DNA of 64,000 nt from an uncultured Porphyromonadaceae bacterium (GTDB lineage: Bacteria; Bacteroidota; Bacteroidia; Bacteroidales; Muribaculaceae), in the NCBI GenBank assembly GCA_947175645.1, contig CAMWNP010000010.1, forward strand, positions 1 to 64,000. Reading direction: 5' to 3'. The notes beneath the pieces are model-generated. The model had not been told where the DNA came from, did not search any database, and saw only the letters and a list, made by a program, of their open reading frames with translations. This document shows, piece by piece, positions 7,870 through 16,955 of the stretch (position 1 is its first letter; each line of letters starts with the position of its first letter). The position numbers and the translations under genes are program-made.

Positions 7870-8283
7870 ATGAATGAGTTAACAAAGGACTTCCCTTTTT
7901 CCAAAGATGAATATAGGAATATTATAATGACTGTGGAGTTGTTGATAATGAATGTATGTAAAAATGCATCGAAGGTGTATCCAACACAAATTTTACAAAT
8001 TCAAGGAGGTTACCAAACATTAAAATATCCATTGATAGCAGTCTGGGAGTATTATGGATTTGGAAACAAAGAAGAAGTTATGGGTATGTCATCTTCGATG
8101 CATTATGAATCTTTTAAAATTGATCCTGAAGATTTGTTGGTGCAGTATATTGATGGAATACCGCGTGAGAATCCGTTTAACGCATTTGGCATTATACCAA
8201 ACTCCGAAAAAGTGGCTGAAAAATTGGTCCGGATATATCGCCATCTTTTAGGGAGTCTTAGGTCAGGTCGTCTTAAGTTTTGA
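7870..8283 (+). CDS. Unrecognised 137-residue protein of the island
   Basis: A 137-residue soluble protein, AT-rich, with no signal peptide. It contains an N-terminal helix (EYRNIIMTVELLIMNVCKN), the central motif LIAVWEYYGFGNKEE, and a basic C-terminus (YRHLLGSLRSGRLKF). It is the last of three closely spaced genes, and a terminator-like hairpin follows at 8412-8439. I do not recognise the family. The Trp-Glu-Tyr-Tyr cluster and lack of transmembrane segments suggest a cytosolic protein; nothing more can be supported. Confidence 0.6.
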   Translation: MNELTKDFPFSKDEYRNIIMTVELLIMNVCKNASKVYPTQILQIQGGYQTLKYPLIAVWEYYGFGNKEEVMGMSSSMHYESFKIDPEDLLVQYIDGIPRENPFNAFGIIPNSEKVAEKLVRIYRHLLGSLRSGRLKF

Positions 8284-8411
8284 AATAGGTTATGCTAATC
8301 TTAACGAATATGAATAAACCTAAAAATCTTGCTTTCTCTGTAATTGCCTGACATTAATTTTCTAAGATATTCCAGCCTGTGAGGGTTGGCTTCATTAAAA
8401 TTAAGAACCTT

Positions 8412-8439
8412 GCCGTGCCTTTGTGGCGCGGCTTTTTTT
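8412..8439 (+). terminator. Terminator after the island genes
   Basis: GCCGTGCC, the loop TTTGT and GGCGCGGC form an 8-bp stem with one G-U pair, followed by TTTTTTT (8433-8439). It lies about 130 bp after the third island gene and directly before the right 60-bp repeat. Confidence 0.7.
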
Positions 8440-8442
8440 GGT

Positions 8443-8502
8443 AACATTTTGTGTAAACTGTACAAAATGGGGGCAAAACATTTTGTAGTTCTCGCCAAAA
8501 GT
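8443..8502 (+). repeat. 60-bp island-flanking direct repeat, right copy
   Basis: The partner of 6661-6720 (54 of 60 identical). Within it, CATTTTGT and ACAAAATG can pair as an 8-bp stem in this copy; the left copy keeps only 7 of these pairs. Confidence 0.8.
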
Positions 8503-8514
8503 AGTGTTGGAACT

Positions 8515-8574
8515 CTCCGAGTACTTTGAGTTCTCTGAGTCTTCCGAGTTCTCCGAGCGCTCCGAGTTCTCTGA
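8515..8574. repeat. 9-bp tandem repeat (CTCCGAGTT), about 6.7 units
   Basis: Units of CTCCGAGTT with small changes run from 8515 to 8574. The reverse strand reads GAACTCGGA/GAACTCAGA. It is non-coding, in the 514-bp gap between the island and the cell-wall cluster, and directly follows the right 60-bp repeat. Confidence 0.8.
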
Positions 8575-8644
8575 AAAAGATGTTTAATAACATATATTAA
8601 AATGAAAAATATGTTGTTATATATTAAAAAATATAAAATCATGA

Positions 8645-8673
8645 TTGAAATTTAAACGTTTTTTATACCTTTG
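8645..8673 (+). promoter_or_regulatory. Promoter of the cell-wall salvage cluster
   Basis: TTG (8645-8647), an 18-bp spacer and TACCTTTG (8666-8673) fit the Bacteroidota promoter pattern. The first gene starts at 8798, leaving a leader of about 117 nt. Confidence 0.6.
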
Positions 8674-8797
8674 CGTAGAAAGAAAACAGCAGTGGCCCGT
8701 GGACTGACAGAAACGGGGTTGCCGGCTGTTGATTGAACGTATATATAAGAACCCTTAAAACTGAAGATAAAACCAATCAGAATTGATTTCATTTAAG

Positions 8798-11740
8798 ATG
8801 AAACGGATACCTACATTAGTTGCGTCATTGTTTCTGACCGCTGCAGCAGCGATGGGTGGCGTAAGCGATAACACCATGGGAAAACTTAACGGAGCATTGC
8901 GTTCCGAAATCCCTGCTCACAGTGAGATGGGCCGGGTTGCGGTGACAGAAGTTGAGGTTAACGCGAAAAAGAAAACCATAGAGGTGAATTGTTCGGCTCA
9001 TACGGGTAACATTCCATTCACCGCCGAGTCAATGACGCGCCTGAAGAAGGAAATGAGTGATGCGCTGGCTGCGGAATATCCCGGTTACAGAATGGTGCTG
9101 AAGATTGACGGACGCGATGCCGACCAATTAGTGTTCATGGCACCCAAAAAGAACTTGGGTCCGAAGGAGAAAAACCGTTTCATCACCTACTCCGACAAGT
9201 TCAGCAAAACCCCCACAAAGGGTCTGGACGGCAGCAATATAGCAATGTGGCAGAGCCACGGATATTACTTCGAGAAGAAACTCAACCGCTGGGAATGGCA
9301 GCGCGCACGCATATTCCAGACTGTTGAGGACCTTTACACTCAGGGCTATGTGATGCCGTTCCTGATGCCTATGCTGGAGAACGCCGGTGCCTACGTCATG
9401 AGTCCTCGTGAACGTGACGTTCAGACTGTGGAATATATCGTTGACAACGACGGTGGCAATGCCGTAGGGGTGTATGCCGAGAGCGGTGATTGGACACCCA
9501 CGGCCATACCCGGATTCGCATATAAATATAATGTGTATGGCGAGGATCCGGCCACCAATAATCCCTTCAATCACGGAACAGCACGTCAGGCACGCAGCGA
9601 AAGCGGAGCCACAGCAACATGGAGCGCTCCGGTTGAAAATGACGGTACTTACGCCGTGTATGTAAGTTATCAGACTACTCCCAAAAGCACCACCGAGGCT
9701 CTTTACACCGTTCATGCCGCCGACGGCGACCATCAGGTGAAGGTGAACCAGAAAATGGGTGGCGGCACATGGATCTACTTAGGACACTATCAGTTGGCGA
9801 AGGGTGAAAATCCTGTAGTCACCCTCACCGCAAACGGAAAGAAAGGTACGGTCACCACTGCCGATGCAGTTAAAGTGGGTGGCGGTATGGGCAACATTGT
9901 ACGCCCCGTCACTCTGACTAATGATAACGGTGAGGAGCAGACGACATGGGTCAGGAGCGAATATCCCCGTTTCACCGAGGGAGCACGCTACTTCCTTCAG
10001 TGGGCAGGTATGCCTGACAGTGTCTACACCCCCAAACAGGGAACAAATGACTACACCGATGACTACACCAGCCGCGCACTGTGGGTGAACTATATGACCG
10101 GCGGTTCAAGCATGGCACCCAAACACCAGGGTCTGAACGTCCCCATTGACCTGTCGTTCGCATTCCACTCCGATGCCGGCACAACAATGAATGACTCAAT
10201 CATCGGCACCCTCGGCATCTACTCGACAAACGATGATCTCCCCACCGGCAACGGTTCATCACGTCTGGCTTCACGCGACCTTACCAATCTGGTTGTAACC
10301 CAGATAGTTGAGGATGTACGCAAAGGTTATGAGCCCGAATGGACCCGCCGTGGAATGTGGGACCAGAAATACTACGAAGCACGTGTGCCGGAAGTGCCCT
10401 GTATGCTTCTTGAACTGCTTTCACACCAGAACTTCGCCGACATGAAATATGGTCTGGACCCCACATTCCGCTTCACCGTGAGCCGTGCCATATATAAAGG
10501 TATGCTCCGCTTCCTTGCCGAACGTGACGGTCGTCCCTACGTTGTTCAGCCTCTGCCCGTTCGCTCCTTCGCCATCACCGGAGGAGCCGACGCAACATAT
10601 ACTCTGACATGGAAAGAAACCGTTGACACCCTTGAAAGCACCGCAAACCCGACATATTATAATGTTGAGATGCGCAAAAACAACGGTGCATTTGCACGTG
10701 TGGCAACCGTTGACACACCGGCGTACACATTCACGGCACCTGATGATGCCATCTATTCGTTCCGCGTGGTGGCCGGCAATGACGGTGGTGTAAGTTTCCC
10801 CTCGGAAGTGCTCGCACTCTGTCACAAACCCGGCAAGCGTGTCAATATCGTGAACGGATTCACCAGAATCTCCGCTCCCGACTCATTTGACGCAGGTAAG
10901 ATTGCCGGTTTCTACGATGCCAAGGATCATGGTGTGCCCTACATCCAGGATATAAGTTTCATAGGCTCCCAGTTCGAGTATCGCCGCGACATACCCTGGA
11001 TGGATGACGACGCCGCCGGATTCGGTGCAAGCCGTGCCGACCAGGAAGATAAGGTTATCGCCGGCAACACCTTTGACTTCGTCTACACCCACGGTGAGGC
11101 CGTGCGCAATGCCGGCTACGGATTCGTTTCAACCAGTGTTGAAGCCTACATGAACAGCACTGCTGACGAGGCTGAAATAGTTGACCTTATCCTCGGCAAA
11201 CAGAAAGAAATCAAGGTGGGACGCGGAGTTTACGGCACAAAATACAAGACCTTCCCCGTAGCCCTGCAGCAGAAACTCACCTCACACTGCAACAATGGCG
11301 GAAGCGTGTTTGTCAGCGGTGCTTACGTTGCCACTGACCTCTGGGACAATGACCTGTCAGACGAAGCCACACTGAAGGCGGATCAGAAATTCGCAACCGA
11401 CGTGCTGGGCTACCACTGGCGTGTGGGTCAGGCATCCATTACCGGAGAGGCCTACGAGGTACCCACCTCATTCAGTGCTTTCAGCGGCAAGGAGTTCAAG
11501 TTCAGCAACGAACTGAATCAGTGGGACTATGCCGTTGAATCACCGGATTCATTCTACCCTGCCGATGAGCGTGGCGAGGTTATCATGCGCTACAAGGAGA
11601 ATAACCTTGTTGCCGGAACGGCCATGGCTGACAAGAACTACCGGACTGTGGTCATCGGTTTCCCCTTTGAAACAATCCGCACAGCCGACAGCCGTGACGC
11701 ACTGATGAAACAGGTGCTCGGCTTCTTCAACAAGAAATAA
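8798..11740 (+). CDS. Exported amidase-like protein with golvesin/Xly-type domain ('xanthan lyase' type)
   Basis: A 981-residue secreted protein. The signal peptide is MKRIPTLVASLFLTAAAAMGG; an in-frame TTG 15 bp upstream is less likely. The N-terminal half resembles an N-acetylmuramoyl-L-alanine amidase (Amidase_3-like): MWQSHGYYFEKKLNRWEWQR, PFLMPMLENAGAYV, FHSDAG and LLELLSHQNFADM are spaced as in that fold. A beta-rich insert (about 220-365, NDGTYAVYVSYQTTP) fits the golvesin/xanthan-lyase carbohydrate-binding domain. A fibronectin III-like segment follows (about 600-690), then a C-terminal alpha/beta region. Such proteins are often named xanthan lyase, but the context here argues for a peptidoglycan substrate. 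It is the first gene of the cluster. Confidence 0.82.
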   Translation: MKRIPTLVASLFLTAAAAMGGVSDNTMGKLNGALRSEIPAHSEMGRVAVTEVEVNAKKKTIEVNCSAHTGNIPFTAESMTRLKKEMSDALAAEYPGYRMVLKIDGRDADQLVFMAPKKNLGPKEKNRFITYSDKFSKTPTKGLDGSNIAMWQSHGYYFEKKLNRWEWQRARIFQTVEDLYTQGYVMPFLMPMLENAGAYVMSPRERDVQTVEYIVDNDGGNAVGVYAESGDWTPTAIPGFAYKYNVYGEDPATNNPFNHGTARQARSESGATATWSAPVENDGTYAVYVSYQTTPKSTTEALYTVHAADGDHQVKVNQKMGGGTWIYLGHYQLAKGENPVVTLTANGKKGTVTTADAVKVGGGMGNIVRPVTLTNDNGEEQTTWVRSEYPRFTEGARYFLQWAGMPDSVYTPKQGTNDYTDDYTSRALWVNYMTGGSSMAPKHQGLNVPIDLSFAFHSDAGTTMNDSIIGTLGIYSTNDDLPTGNGSSRLASRDLTNLVVTQIVEDVRKGYEPEWTRRGMWDQKYYEARVPEVPCMLLELLSHQNFADMKYGLDPTFRFTVSRAIYKGMLRFLAERDGRPYVVQPLPVRSFAITGGADATYTLTWKETVDTLESTANPTYYNVEMRKNNGAFARVATVDTPAYTFTAPDDAIYSFRVVAGNDGGVSFPSEVLALCHKPGKRVNIVNGFTRISAPDSFDAGKIAGFYDAKDHGVPYIQDISFIGSQFEYRRDIPWMDDDAAGFGASRADQEDKVIAGNTFDFVYTHGEAVRNAGYGFVSTSVEAYMNSTADEAEIVDLILGKQKEIKVGRGVYGTKYKTFPVALQQKLTSHCNNGGSVFVSGAYVATDLWDNDLSDEATLKADQKFATDVLGYHWRVGQASITGEAYEVPTSFSAFSGKEFKFSNELNQWDYAVESPDSFYPADERGEVIMRYKENNLVAGTAMADKNYRTVVIGFPFETIRTADSRDALMKQVLGFFNKK

Positions 11741-11767
11741 TATAAATAACATATATACTGACCAATC

Positions 11768-13231
11768 ATGAACAAAACAATCAACTGCTTCGTGCCTTAC
11801 GCAAGCAAACAGCAGGCAGAAGCCACTGCTGCAAGTCTCAAAGAATCAGACTTAGTGACCAAAATTTTCTTCCTGCTGCAGGATGAGGGTGCTGAACTTC
11901 CCGCCGGTACCGAGGGTATCAAAATCGACACTCTGACCAGTTCCGACACAATGAAGAAGATCGCGGCAGCCGCTGACAGCGAATATATTCTTCTCTACAC
12001 CAAGAACGGTCAACTCGTCATGGGCTATCTGGCACTCCGCCGTTTCGTGCGTCTGGCTCAGGACTCTGATGCCGGCATGCTCTATGCTGACAGTTACGCA
12101 GTGGTTGACGGAAAACGAAGCAATCTTCCCGTTATAGACTATCAGTTCGGTTCGCTCCGCGATGATTTCAACTTCGGTCCCGTTCTCTTCTTCAACACCG
12201 AGGTTTTCAAGAAGGCAGCCGCCGCAATCGATAAAAACTACACAGCCGCCGGTCTGTATGACCTCCGTCTGAAAGTTTCGCAGATCGCTCCCATAGTTCA
12301 CATCAACGAGTATCTTTACACTGATATCACCGTTACAACCAAAGAAGACGGTGAAGCACACTTCGCATACGTTGATCCCAAGAACCGCGGCGTGCAGATT
12401 GAAATGGAAGAGGCCGTTACAGATCACCTCAAGAAAATCGGCGGTTATCTCGAACCTAAATTCGATACCATCGAGTTCAACAAGGGTGACTTTGAATATG
12501 AAGCATCAGTGATCATCCCCGTGCGCAACCGCGTACGCACCATCCGTGATGCTATCCGCAGCGTGCTCTCACAGAAAACAGATTTCCCCTTTAACCTCAT
12601 CATCATTGACAACGGTTCAACCGACGGCACTTCCGAGGCTATCGAAGAATTCACTTCAGATCCCCGCGTGATCCACATCATCCCCACCCGCGATGACTTA
12701 GGCATAGGCGGATGCTGGAATGCAGGTGTAAACCACCCCAAATGCGGTAAATTCGCCGTTCAACTTGACAGTGATGACGTTTATAAGGATGAGAACACAC
12801 TGGCCAAGATGGTCAAAGCGTTCTACGATCAGAACTGCGGCATGGTTGTGGGTACTTACTGCCTGACAGATATCGACATGAACACCATACCTCCCGGTGT
12901 GATCGACCACAAGGAATGGACTCCCGAAAACGGCCGCAACAACGCACTCCGCATCAATGGTCTGGGTGCTCCCCGTGCATTCTACACCCCCATGCTCCGC
13001 GAAATCAATGTGCCCAACACCAGTTACGGTGAGGACTACGCTCTGGGTCTGGCCTTCTCACGCCACAACCAGATCGGCCGCGTTTATGATGTCGTTTACC
13101 TCTGCCGCCGCTGGGAAGATAACTCTGACCACGCTCTTGACATCAACAAGACAAACGCAAACAACCTTTACAAGGACCGCATCCGCACCTGGGAACTTCA
13201 GGCCCGCGTTGCTATGAACAAAAAGAAATAA
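11768..13231 (+). CDS. Glycosyltransferase family 2 with extra N-terminal domain
   Basis: A 487-residue protein without a signal peptide or membrane helices. Residues about 240-370 form a GT2 (GT-A fold) domain: [32 protein letters not shown] and VQLDSDDVY, the last carrying the DxD metal site. The first 230 residues ([14 protein letters not shown], then a nucleotide-binding-like alpha/beta region) are not a standard part of GT2 enzymes; they may be a degenerate second transferase domain. It begins 27 bp after the amidase-like gene and ends 8 bp before the DUF4922 gene. A transferase inside a peptidoglycan breakdown cluster is unexpected; its donor and acceptor are unknown. Confidence 0.85.
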   Translation: MNKTINCFVPYASKQQAEATAASLKESDLVTKIFFLLQDEGAELPAGTEGIKIDTLTSSDTMKKIAAAADSEYILLYTKNGQLVMGYLALRRFVRLAQDSDAGMLYADSYAVVDGKRSNLPVIDYQFGSLRDDFNFGPVLFFNTEVFKKAAAAIDKNYTAAGLYDLRLKVSQIAPIVHINEYLYTDITVTTKEDGEAHFAYVDPKNRGVQIEMEEAVTDHLKKIGGYLEPKFDTIEFNKGDFEYEASVIIPVRNRVRTIRDAIRSVLSQKTDFPFNLIIIDNGSTDGTSEAIEEFTSDPRVIHIIPTRDDLGIGGCWNAGVNHPKCGKFAVQLDSDDVYKDENTLAKMVKAFYDQNCGMVVGTYCLTDIDMNTIPPGVIDHKEWTPENGRNNALRINGLGAPRAFYTPMLREINVPNTSYGEDYALGLAFSRHNQIGRVYDVVYLCRRWEDNSDHALDINKTNANNLYKDRIRTWELQARVAMNKKK

Positions 13232-13239
13232 TTTGCAGC

Positions 13240-14184
13240 ATGGCTGAAAAAATAAACAAAGAAACAGTGGACCAATTCCTGCTCGACCAACTGGCCGAGT
13301 GGGAACAGGCCCGCAACAACTTCGCCGCGCTTTCAGGTGTGAAGGTGAAGGAACTTGAGGTTGACGGCATGCCCGTGAAGGTGCAGTTCAATCCCGCCCG
13401 CATCGTCAGTTCTTCAGCAAAGGTCGATGCCAAATCGCTCAAAGAGCGCAAATGTTTCCTCTGCGCCGCAAACCGTCCTGCGGTTCAGCGCGGACTGGAG
13501 TGGGGCGGACGCTACACCGTTCTCATCAACCCCTTCCCCATCTTCCCGCGTCACTTCACTATTCCTGACAACGGACACGTTGACCAGTTGATCGACGGTA
13601 GAATTGCCGACATGGTGTCATTGGCAGCCGACATGAAGGGCTACACCGTTTTCTACAACGGACCCAAATGTGGCGCGTCAGCCCCTGACCACATGCACTT
13701 CCAGGCCGGAAACAGCGACTTCCTGACAATAGGCCAGGCCCTGGAAAACGCTGACCTGCAGCCTCTGTTGGTTGATGGTGACGGTGAAGCAGTCCTCTCA
13801 GTGGTGCAGGATCTCCCCCTGAACATGTTTGTTATCGACACCACCGAGGCCGATGCCGCACAGCGCCTGTTCAACAAACTTTATGCCGCCATGCCCGTTC
13901 CCGAAGGTGAAAAGGAGCCTATGATGAATCTGCTCTGTTATGTGACCGAAGATGATGAGGCACGGTTGGTGATCATTCCGCGTCGAGCCCACCGTCCGTC
14001 GTTCTACGGCACCGAGGGTGAGAACTGCATGCTGCTCAGTCCGGCATCAGTGGATATGGGCGGTGTGTTCATCACACCACTTGAGAAAGATTTCAACAGA
14101 CTTGACGCCGATCTTATCCGTCAGGTCTATGATGAACTCTGCCTGACTGACGAACAGGTAAATGAAATAATAGAGAAACTATGA
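13240..14184 (+). CDS. DUF4922 protein, HIT/GalT-like
   Basis: A 314-residue cytosolic protein of the DUF4922 family. The visible motif HMHFQ (H151-x-H153-x-Q155) after APD is the histidine-triad-like catalytic signature of GalT and GDP-hexose phosphorylase type enzymes. CFLC at 72-75 is a likely zinc pair, and INPFPIFPRHFTIP matches the strand-loop that holds substrate in HIT-fold proteins. This suggests a nucleotidyl transferase or phosphorylase acting on a sugar phosphate or nucleotide sugar, but the substrate is not known. The stop overlaps the SpoIID start by 4 bp. The call to family is good; the function is inference. Confidence 0.85.
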   Translation: MAEKINKETVDQFLLDQLAEWEQARNNFAALSGVKVKELEVDGMPVKVQFNPARIVSSSAKVDAKSLKERKCFLCAANRPAVQRGLEWGGRYTVLINPFPIFPRHFTIPDNGHVDQLIDGRIADMVSLAADMKGYTVFYNGPKCGASAPDHMHFQAGNSDFLTIGQALENADLQPLLVDGDGEAVLSVVQDLPLNMFVIDTTEADAAQRLFNKLYAAMPVPEGEKEPMMNLLCYVTEDDEARLVIIPRRAHRPSFYGTEGENCMLLSPASVDMGGVFITPLEKDFNRLDADLIRQVYDELCLTDEQVNEIIEKL

Positions 14185-15500
14185 GTACCCCTGTTGTAAG
14201 CGTAGGAATCATGGCAACCGAGAAACTCGGTTTCCGTCTGGGCGGCGAATACTCTGTGGCAGGCTCAACCGTTACCGGCGAACAGACCGCAACTGTTGAG
14301 AACGGCTTTATTCTCTGGAACGGTCAGTATTACGATGAACTGGCGTTTATCCCCAAAGATGATGCCAACCGTTTCACACTCTGCGGTGTAACCATCGGTG
14401 TGAACTTCCACTGGGAACGTACCGAAGATCAGCAGTTCTCCGGAGCGCTCCGCCTCATTGTGGAGAACGGCGAACTGGTGCGTGCCATCAATATTGTTGA
14501 TGTGGAGGATTACCTGCTCAGCGTCATCTCATCCGAAATGAGCGCGACAGCATCGCTTGAACTCCTTAAGGCTCACGCTGTTATCTCACGCAGTTGGCTT
14601 CTTGCCCAGATTGAGAAAAACCGTGAGATCGTTGAGGCAGGCGAGGTTTACAACCCTCTGACCATCACCGATACGGAAATCGTCAAATGGTATGACCGCG
14701 AGGACCACACCACCTTTGATGTATGCGCCGACGACCATTGTCAGCGTTATCAGGGTGTGACACGCCAGTCCACTCCAACCGTACAGCAGGCTATTGCCGC
14801 AACCCGAGGCAAGGTTCTGACCACTGATGGCGGCAAACTCTGTGACGCCCGCTTCTCAAAATGTTGCGGCGGTGTGTTTGAGGAGTTTGAAAACTGTTGG
14901 GAGCCCGTGCATCACAGTTATCTGGAGGCGCGTCGTGACACTGACGACGAAATGAATTTCCCTGATCTTACCGTAGAGGAAAACGCCCGCGAGTGGATTT
15001 TAGGTCGTCCGGAATCATTCTGCAATACTTCCGACGCACAGATTCTGAGCCAGGTGCTGAACAACTATGATCAGGAAACCACCGACTTCTACCGTTGGAG
15101 CGTGGAATACAGCCGTGAAGAACTGGCCCGCCTGGTTAAGGAACGCTCAGGCATTGATTTCGGCGATATCGTTGATCTGCAGCCCGTGGCACGCGGCACC
15201 TCCGGCCGTCTCTACCGCCTGCGCATAGTAGGAACCAAACGCACCCTCATCATAGGCAAGGAACTGGAAATACGCCGTACGCTTTCACCCAGTCACCTCT
15301 ACAGTTCAGCCTTTGTGGTAGAACGTCACGACCTTGATGCCGACGGAATCCCCGCACGTATCACCCTGCGTGGTGCAGGATGGGGTCACGGTGCAGGACT
15401 CTGCCAGATCGGAGCAGCCGTGATGGGTGCTAAAGGCTACCCCTACGAGCGTATCCTCGCACACTACTTTCCCGGTTCAAACCTTAGCAAACTTTATTAA
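14181..15500 (+). CDS. SpoIID/LytB domain protein
   Basis: A 439-residue protein with a SpoIID domain: YLLSVISSEMSATASLELLK then AHAVISRSW, with the conserved catalytic Glu in SSEM, and at the C-terminus GAGWGHGAGLCQIGAAVMG. SpoIID proteins are lytic transglycosylases acting on denuded glycan strands. Cys pairs (KCCGGVFEEFENC) lie in the middle. Unusually, no signal peptide is seen at the ATG (MSTPVVSVGIMATEKLGF), which overlaps the DUF4922 stop (ATGA). The next Met is residue 11, again without a hydrophobic stretch. It therefore looks cytoplasmic or exported by another route. It is followed by the AmpG-like gene after 68 bp. Confidence 0.85.
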   Translation: MSTPVVSVGIMATEKLGFRLGGEYSVAGSTVTGEQTATVENGFILWNGQYYDELAFIPKDDANRFTLCGVTIGVNFHWERTEDQQFSGALRLIVENGELVRAINIVDVEDYLLSVISSEMSATASLELLKAHAVISRSWLLAQIEKNREIVEAGEVYNPLTITDTEIVKWYDREDHTTFDVCADDHCQRYQGVTRQSTPTVQQAIAATRGKVLTTDGGKLCDARFSKCCGGVFEEFENCWEPVHHSYLEARRDTDDEMNFPDLTVEENAREWILGRPESFCNTSDAQILSQVLNNYDQETTDFYRWSVEYSREELARLVKERSGIDFGDIVDLQPVARGTSGRLYRLRIVGTKRTLIIGKELEIRRTLSPSHLYSSAFVVERHDLDADGIPARITLRGAGWGHGAGLCQIGAAVMGAKGYPYERILAHYFPGSNLSKLY

Positions 15501-15524
15501 CCCAATCATAAAACATAGGATATC

Positions 15525-15543
15525 ACCCGGTCAGACGCCGGGT
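15525..15543 (+). other. Intercistronic hairpin without T run
   Basis: ACCCGG (15525-15530) and CCGGGT (15538-15543) form a 6-bp GC-rich stem between the SpoIID and AmpG genes. No U tract follows, so it is more likely an mRNA processing or stability element than a terminator. Confidence 0.5.
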
Positions 15544-15568
15544 TGACATCACATTATCACAGACAAAA

Positions 15569-16954
15569 ATGGCAAAAGCAACGAAACGTAATCCCTGGGC
15601 ATGGATTCCCACTCTTTACTTCGCGCAGGGCATACCGTTCATCTTCATCAACATGGTAACCATGGTTCTGTTTACCCAGATGGGTATGTCAGAAACCGAT
15701 GCCGCTCTCTACACCGGGTGGCTCTATCTTCCATGGGTAATCAAACCTTTCTGGGGTCCGATTGTTGACATTCTCCGCACCAAACGCTGGTGGACCGTGA
15801 CCATGCAGTTATGTATTGCCGTAGGACTGGGTGCAATTGCGTTCACCCTTCCCAATCCTGACGCCACGCAGATTGCAGAAGGAATGAGCACCTCAGCATT
15901 CCAGATTGCGTTGTTCTTCTATGTGTTCACCGCATTCTGCTCTGCTACTCACGACATTGCATCTGACGGATTCTACATGATAGCCCTTGACACCAACCAA
16001 CAGAGTATGTTTGTGGGTATCCGCTCCACATTCTACCGTTGTGCATCAGTGTTCGGTCAGGGTGGTCTGGTCATGATAGCAGGAACACTTCAGGAATATT
16101 ATCCCACGGCAATGGCATGGAAACTCACCGTTGCGGGATGTTCGATATTCTTCGCCGTGGTGTTCATCTATCACTTCTTCATTCTTCCTTATCCGGTAAG
16201 CGACAAATCCGTCGGTGGTAAAGAAAGTAAAACTGTCGGTGGTATCCTCAAAGAATTCGGCGGCTCATTCGTGACATTCTTCAAGAAAAAACATGTGATA
16301 CTGGCCATGCTCTTCATGCTCCTTTACCGTCTGCCCGAAGCACAGGTTGTGAAACTCTGTCAGCCTTTCCTCCTTGCGGCACGCGATAAAGGTGGTCTGG
16401 GTATGACTGCGGCACAGGTTGGCTTTGCCTACGGAACGCTCGCAATCATCGGTCTGACGATCGGTGGTATCATCGGCGGTATATGTGCTTCTAAGGGAGG
16501 TCTGAAGAAATGGATCTGGCCCATGGCGCTCGCCACATCGCTCAACTGCGTGGCTTATATTATACTGTCAAACTTTCAGCCTGACTACAACACCACCGTG
16601 GGTCAGTTCACCGTATGGAGTTGCCTGGTTCTGGAGCAGTTCGCCTACGGTTTCGGTTTCACCGCCTTCATGCTGTTCATGATGTACTTCGCCGAAGGAC
16701 CTTACAAAACCTCACATTATGCCATCTGCACGGCGTTCATGGCATTGGGCATGATGCTCCCCGGTATGGCTGCAGGTTGGATTAAGGAAGATCTGCTCGG
16801 CAACTCTTATGTAAACTTCTTCTGGTGGGTTCTCTGCTGCAACGCTGCAACATGGATCGTTACCGGTCTGGTACGCCGCCATATCAACCCCGAATACGGA
16901 GCGAAGAACTACATCGAGAAGAAACATGAAGAAAATCTTGAAAAAGAAAAATAA
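15569..16954 (+). CDS. ampG: MFS permease, AmpG-like muropeptide transporter
   Basis: A 461-residue inner-membrane protein with about 12 hydrophobic helices. The N-terminus NPWAWIPTLYFAQGIPFIFI and the loop AALYTGWLYLPWVIKPFWGP are typical of the AmpG branch of the major facilitator superfamily, which imports anhydro-muropeptides and related disaccharides by proton symport. The position between SpoIID and NamZ supports a cell-wall substrate. C-terminal residues after the last helix are charged (EKKHEENLEKEK). The exact ligand, GlcNAc-anhMurNAc peptides or MurNAc-containing sugars, cannot be fixed by sequence. The namZ start follows 1 bp after the stop. Confidence 0.82.
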   Translation: MAKATKRNPWAWIPTLYFAQGIPFIFINMVTMVLFTQMGMSETDAALYTGWLYLPWVIKPFWGPIVDILRTKRWWTVTMQLCIAVGLGAIAFTLPNPDATQIAEGMSTSAFQIALFFYVFTAFCSATHDIASDGFYMIALDTNQQSMFVGIRSTFYRCASVFGQGGLVMIAGTLQEYYPTAMAWKLTVAGCSIFFAVVFIYHFFILPYPVSDKSVGGKESKTVGGILKEFGGSFVTFFKKKHVILAMLFMLLYRLPEAQVVKLCQPFLLAARDKGGLGMTAAQVGFAYGTLAIIGLTIGGIIGGICASKGGLKKWIWPMALATSLNCVAYIILSNFQPDYNTTVGQFTVWSCLVLEQFAYGFGFTAFMLFMMYFAEGPYKTSHYAICTAFMALGMMLPGMAAGWIKEDLLGNSYVNFFWWVLCCNAATWIVTGLVRRHINPEYGAKNYIEKKHEENLEKEK

Positions 16955-16955
16955 T

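Noticed and set aside
8515-8574. CRISPR-like array
   Set aside because: The units are 9 bp and contiguous with no spacers; no cas genes are present.
8301-8642. Minus-strand frame of 113 codons
   Set aside because: It reads through the terminator, the 60-bp repeat and the 9-bp tandem repeat, so it has low-complexity content and no gene character.
8783-8797. TTG start five codons before the amidase-like gene
   Set aside because: The ATG at 8798 directly begins a standard signal peptide; the upstream codons add nothing.
9128-9733. 201-codon minus-strand frame antisense to the amidase-like gene
   Set aside because: Shadow frame with no motifs inside a well-supported coding region.
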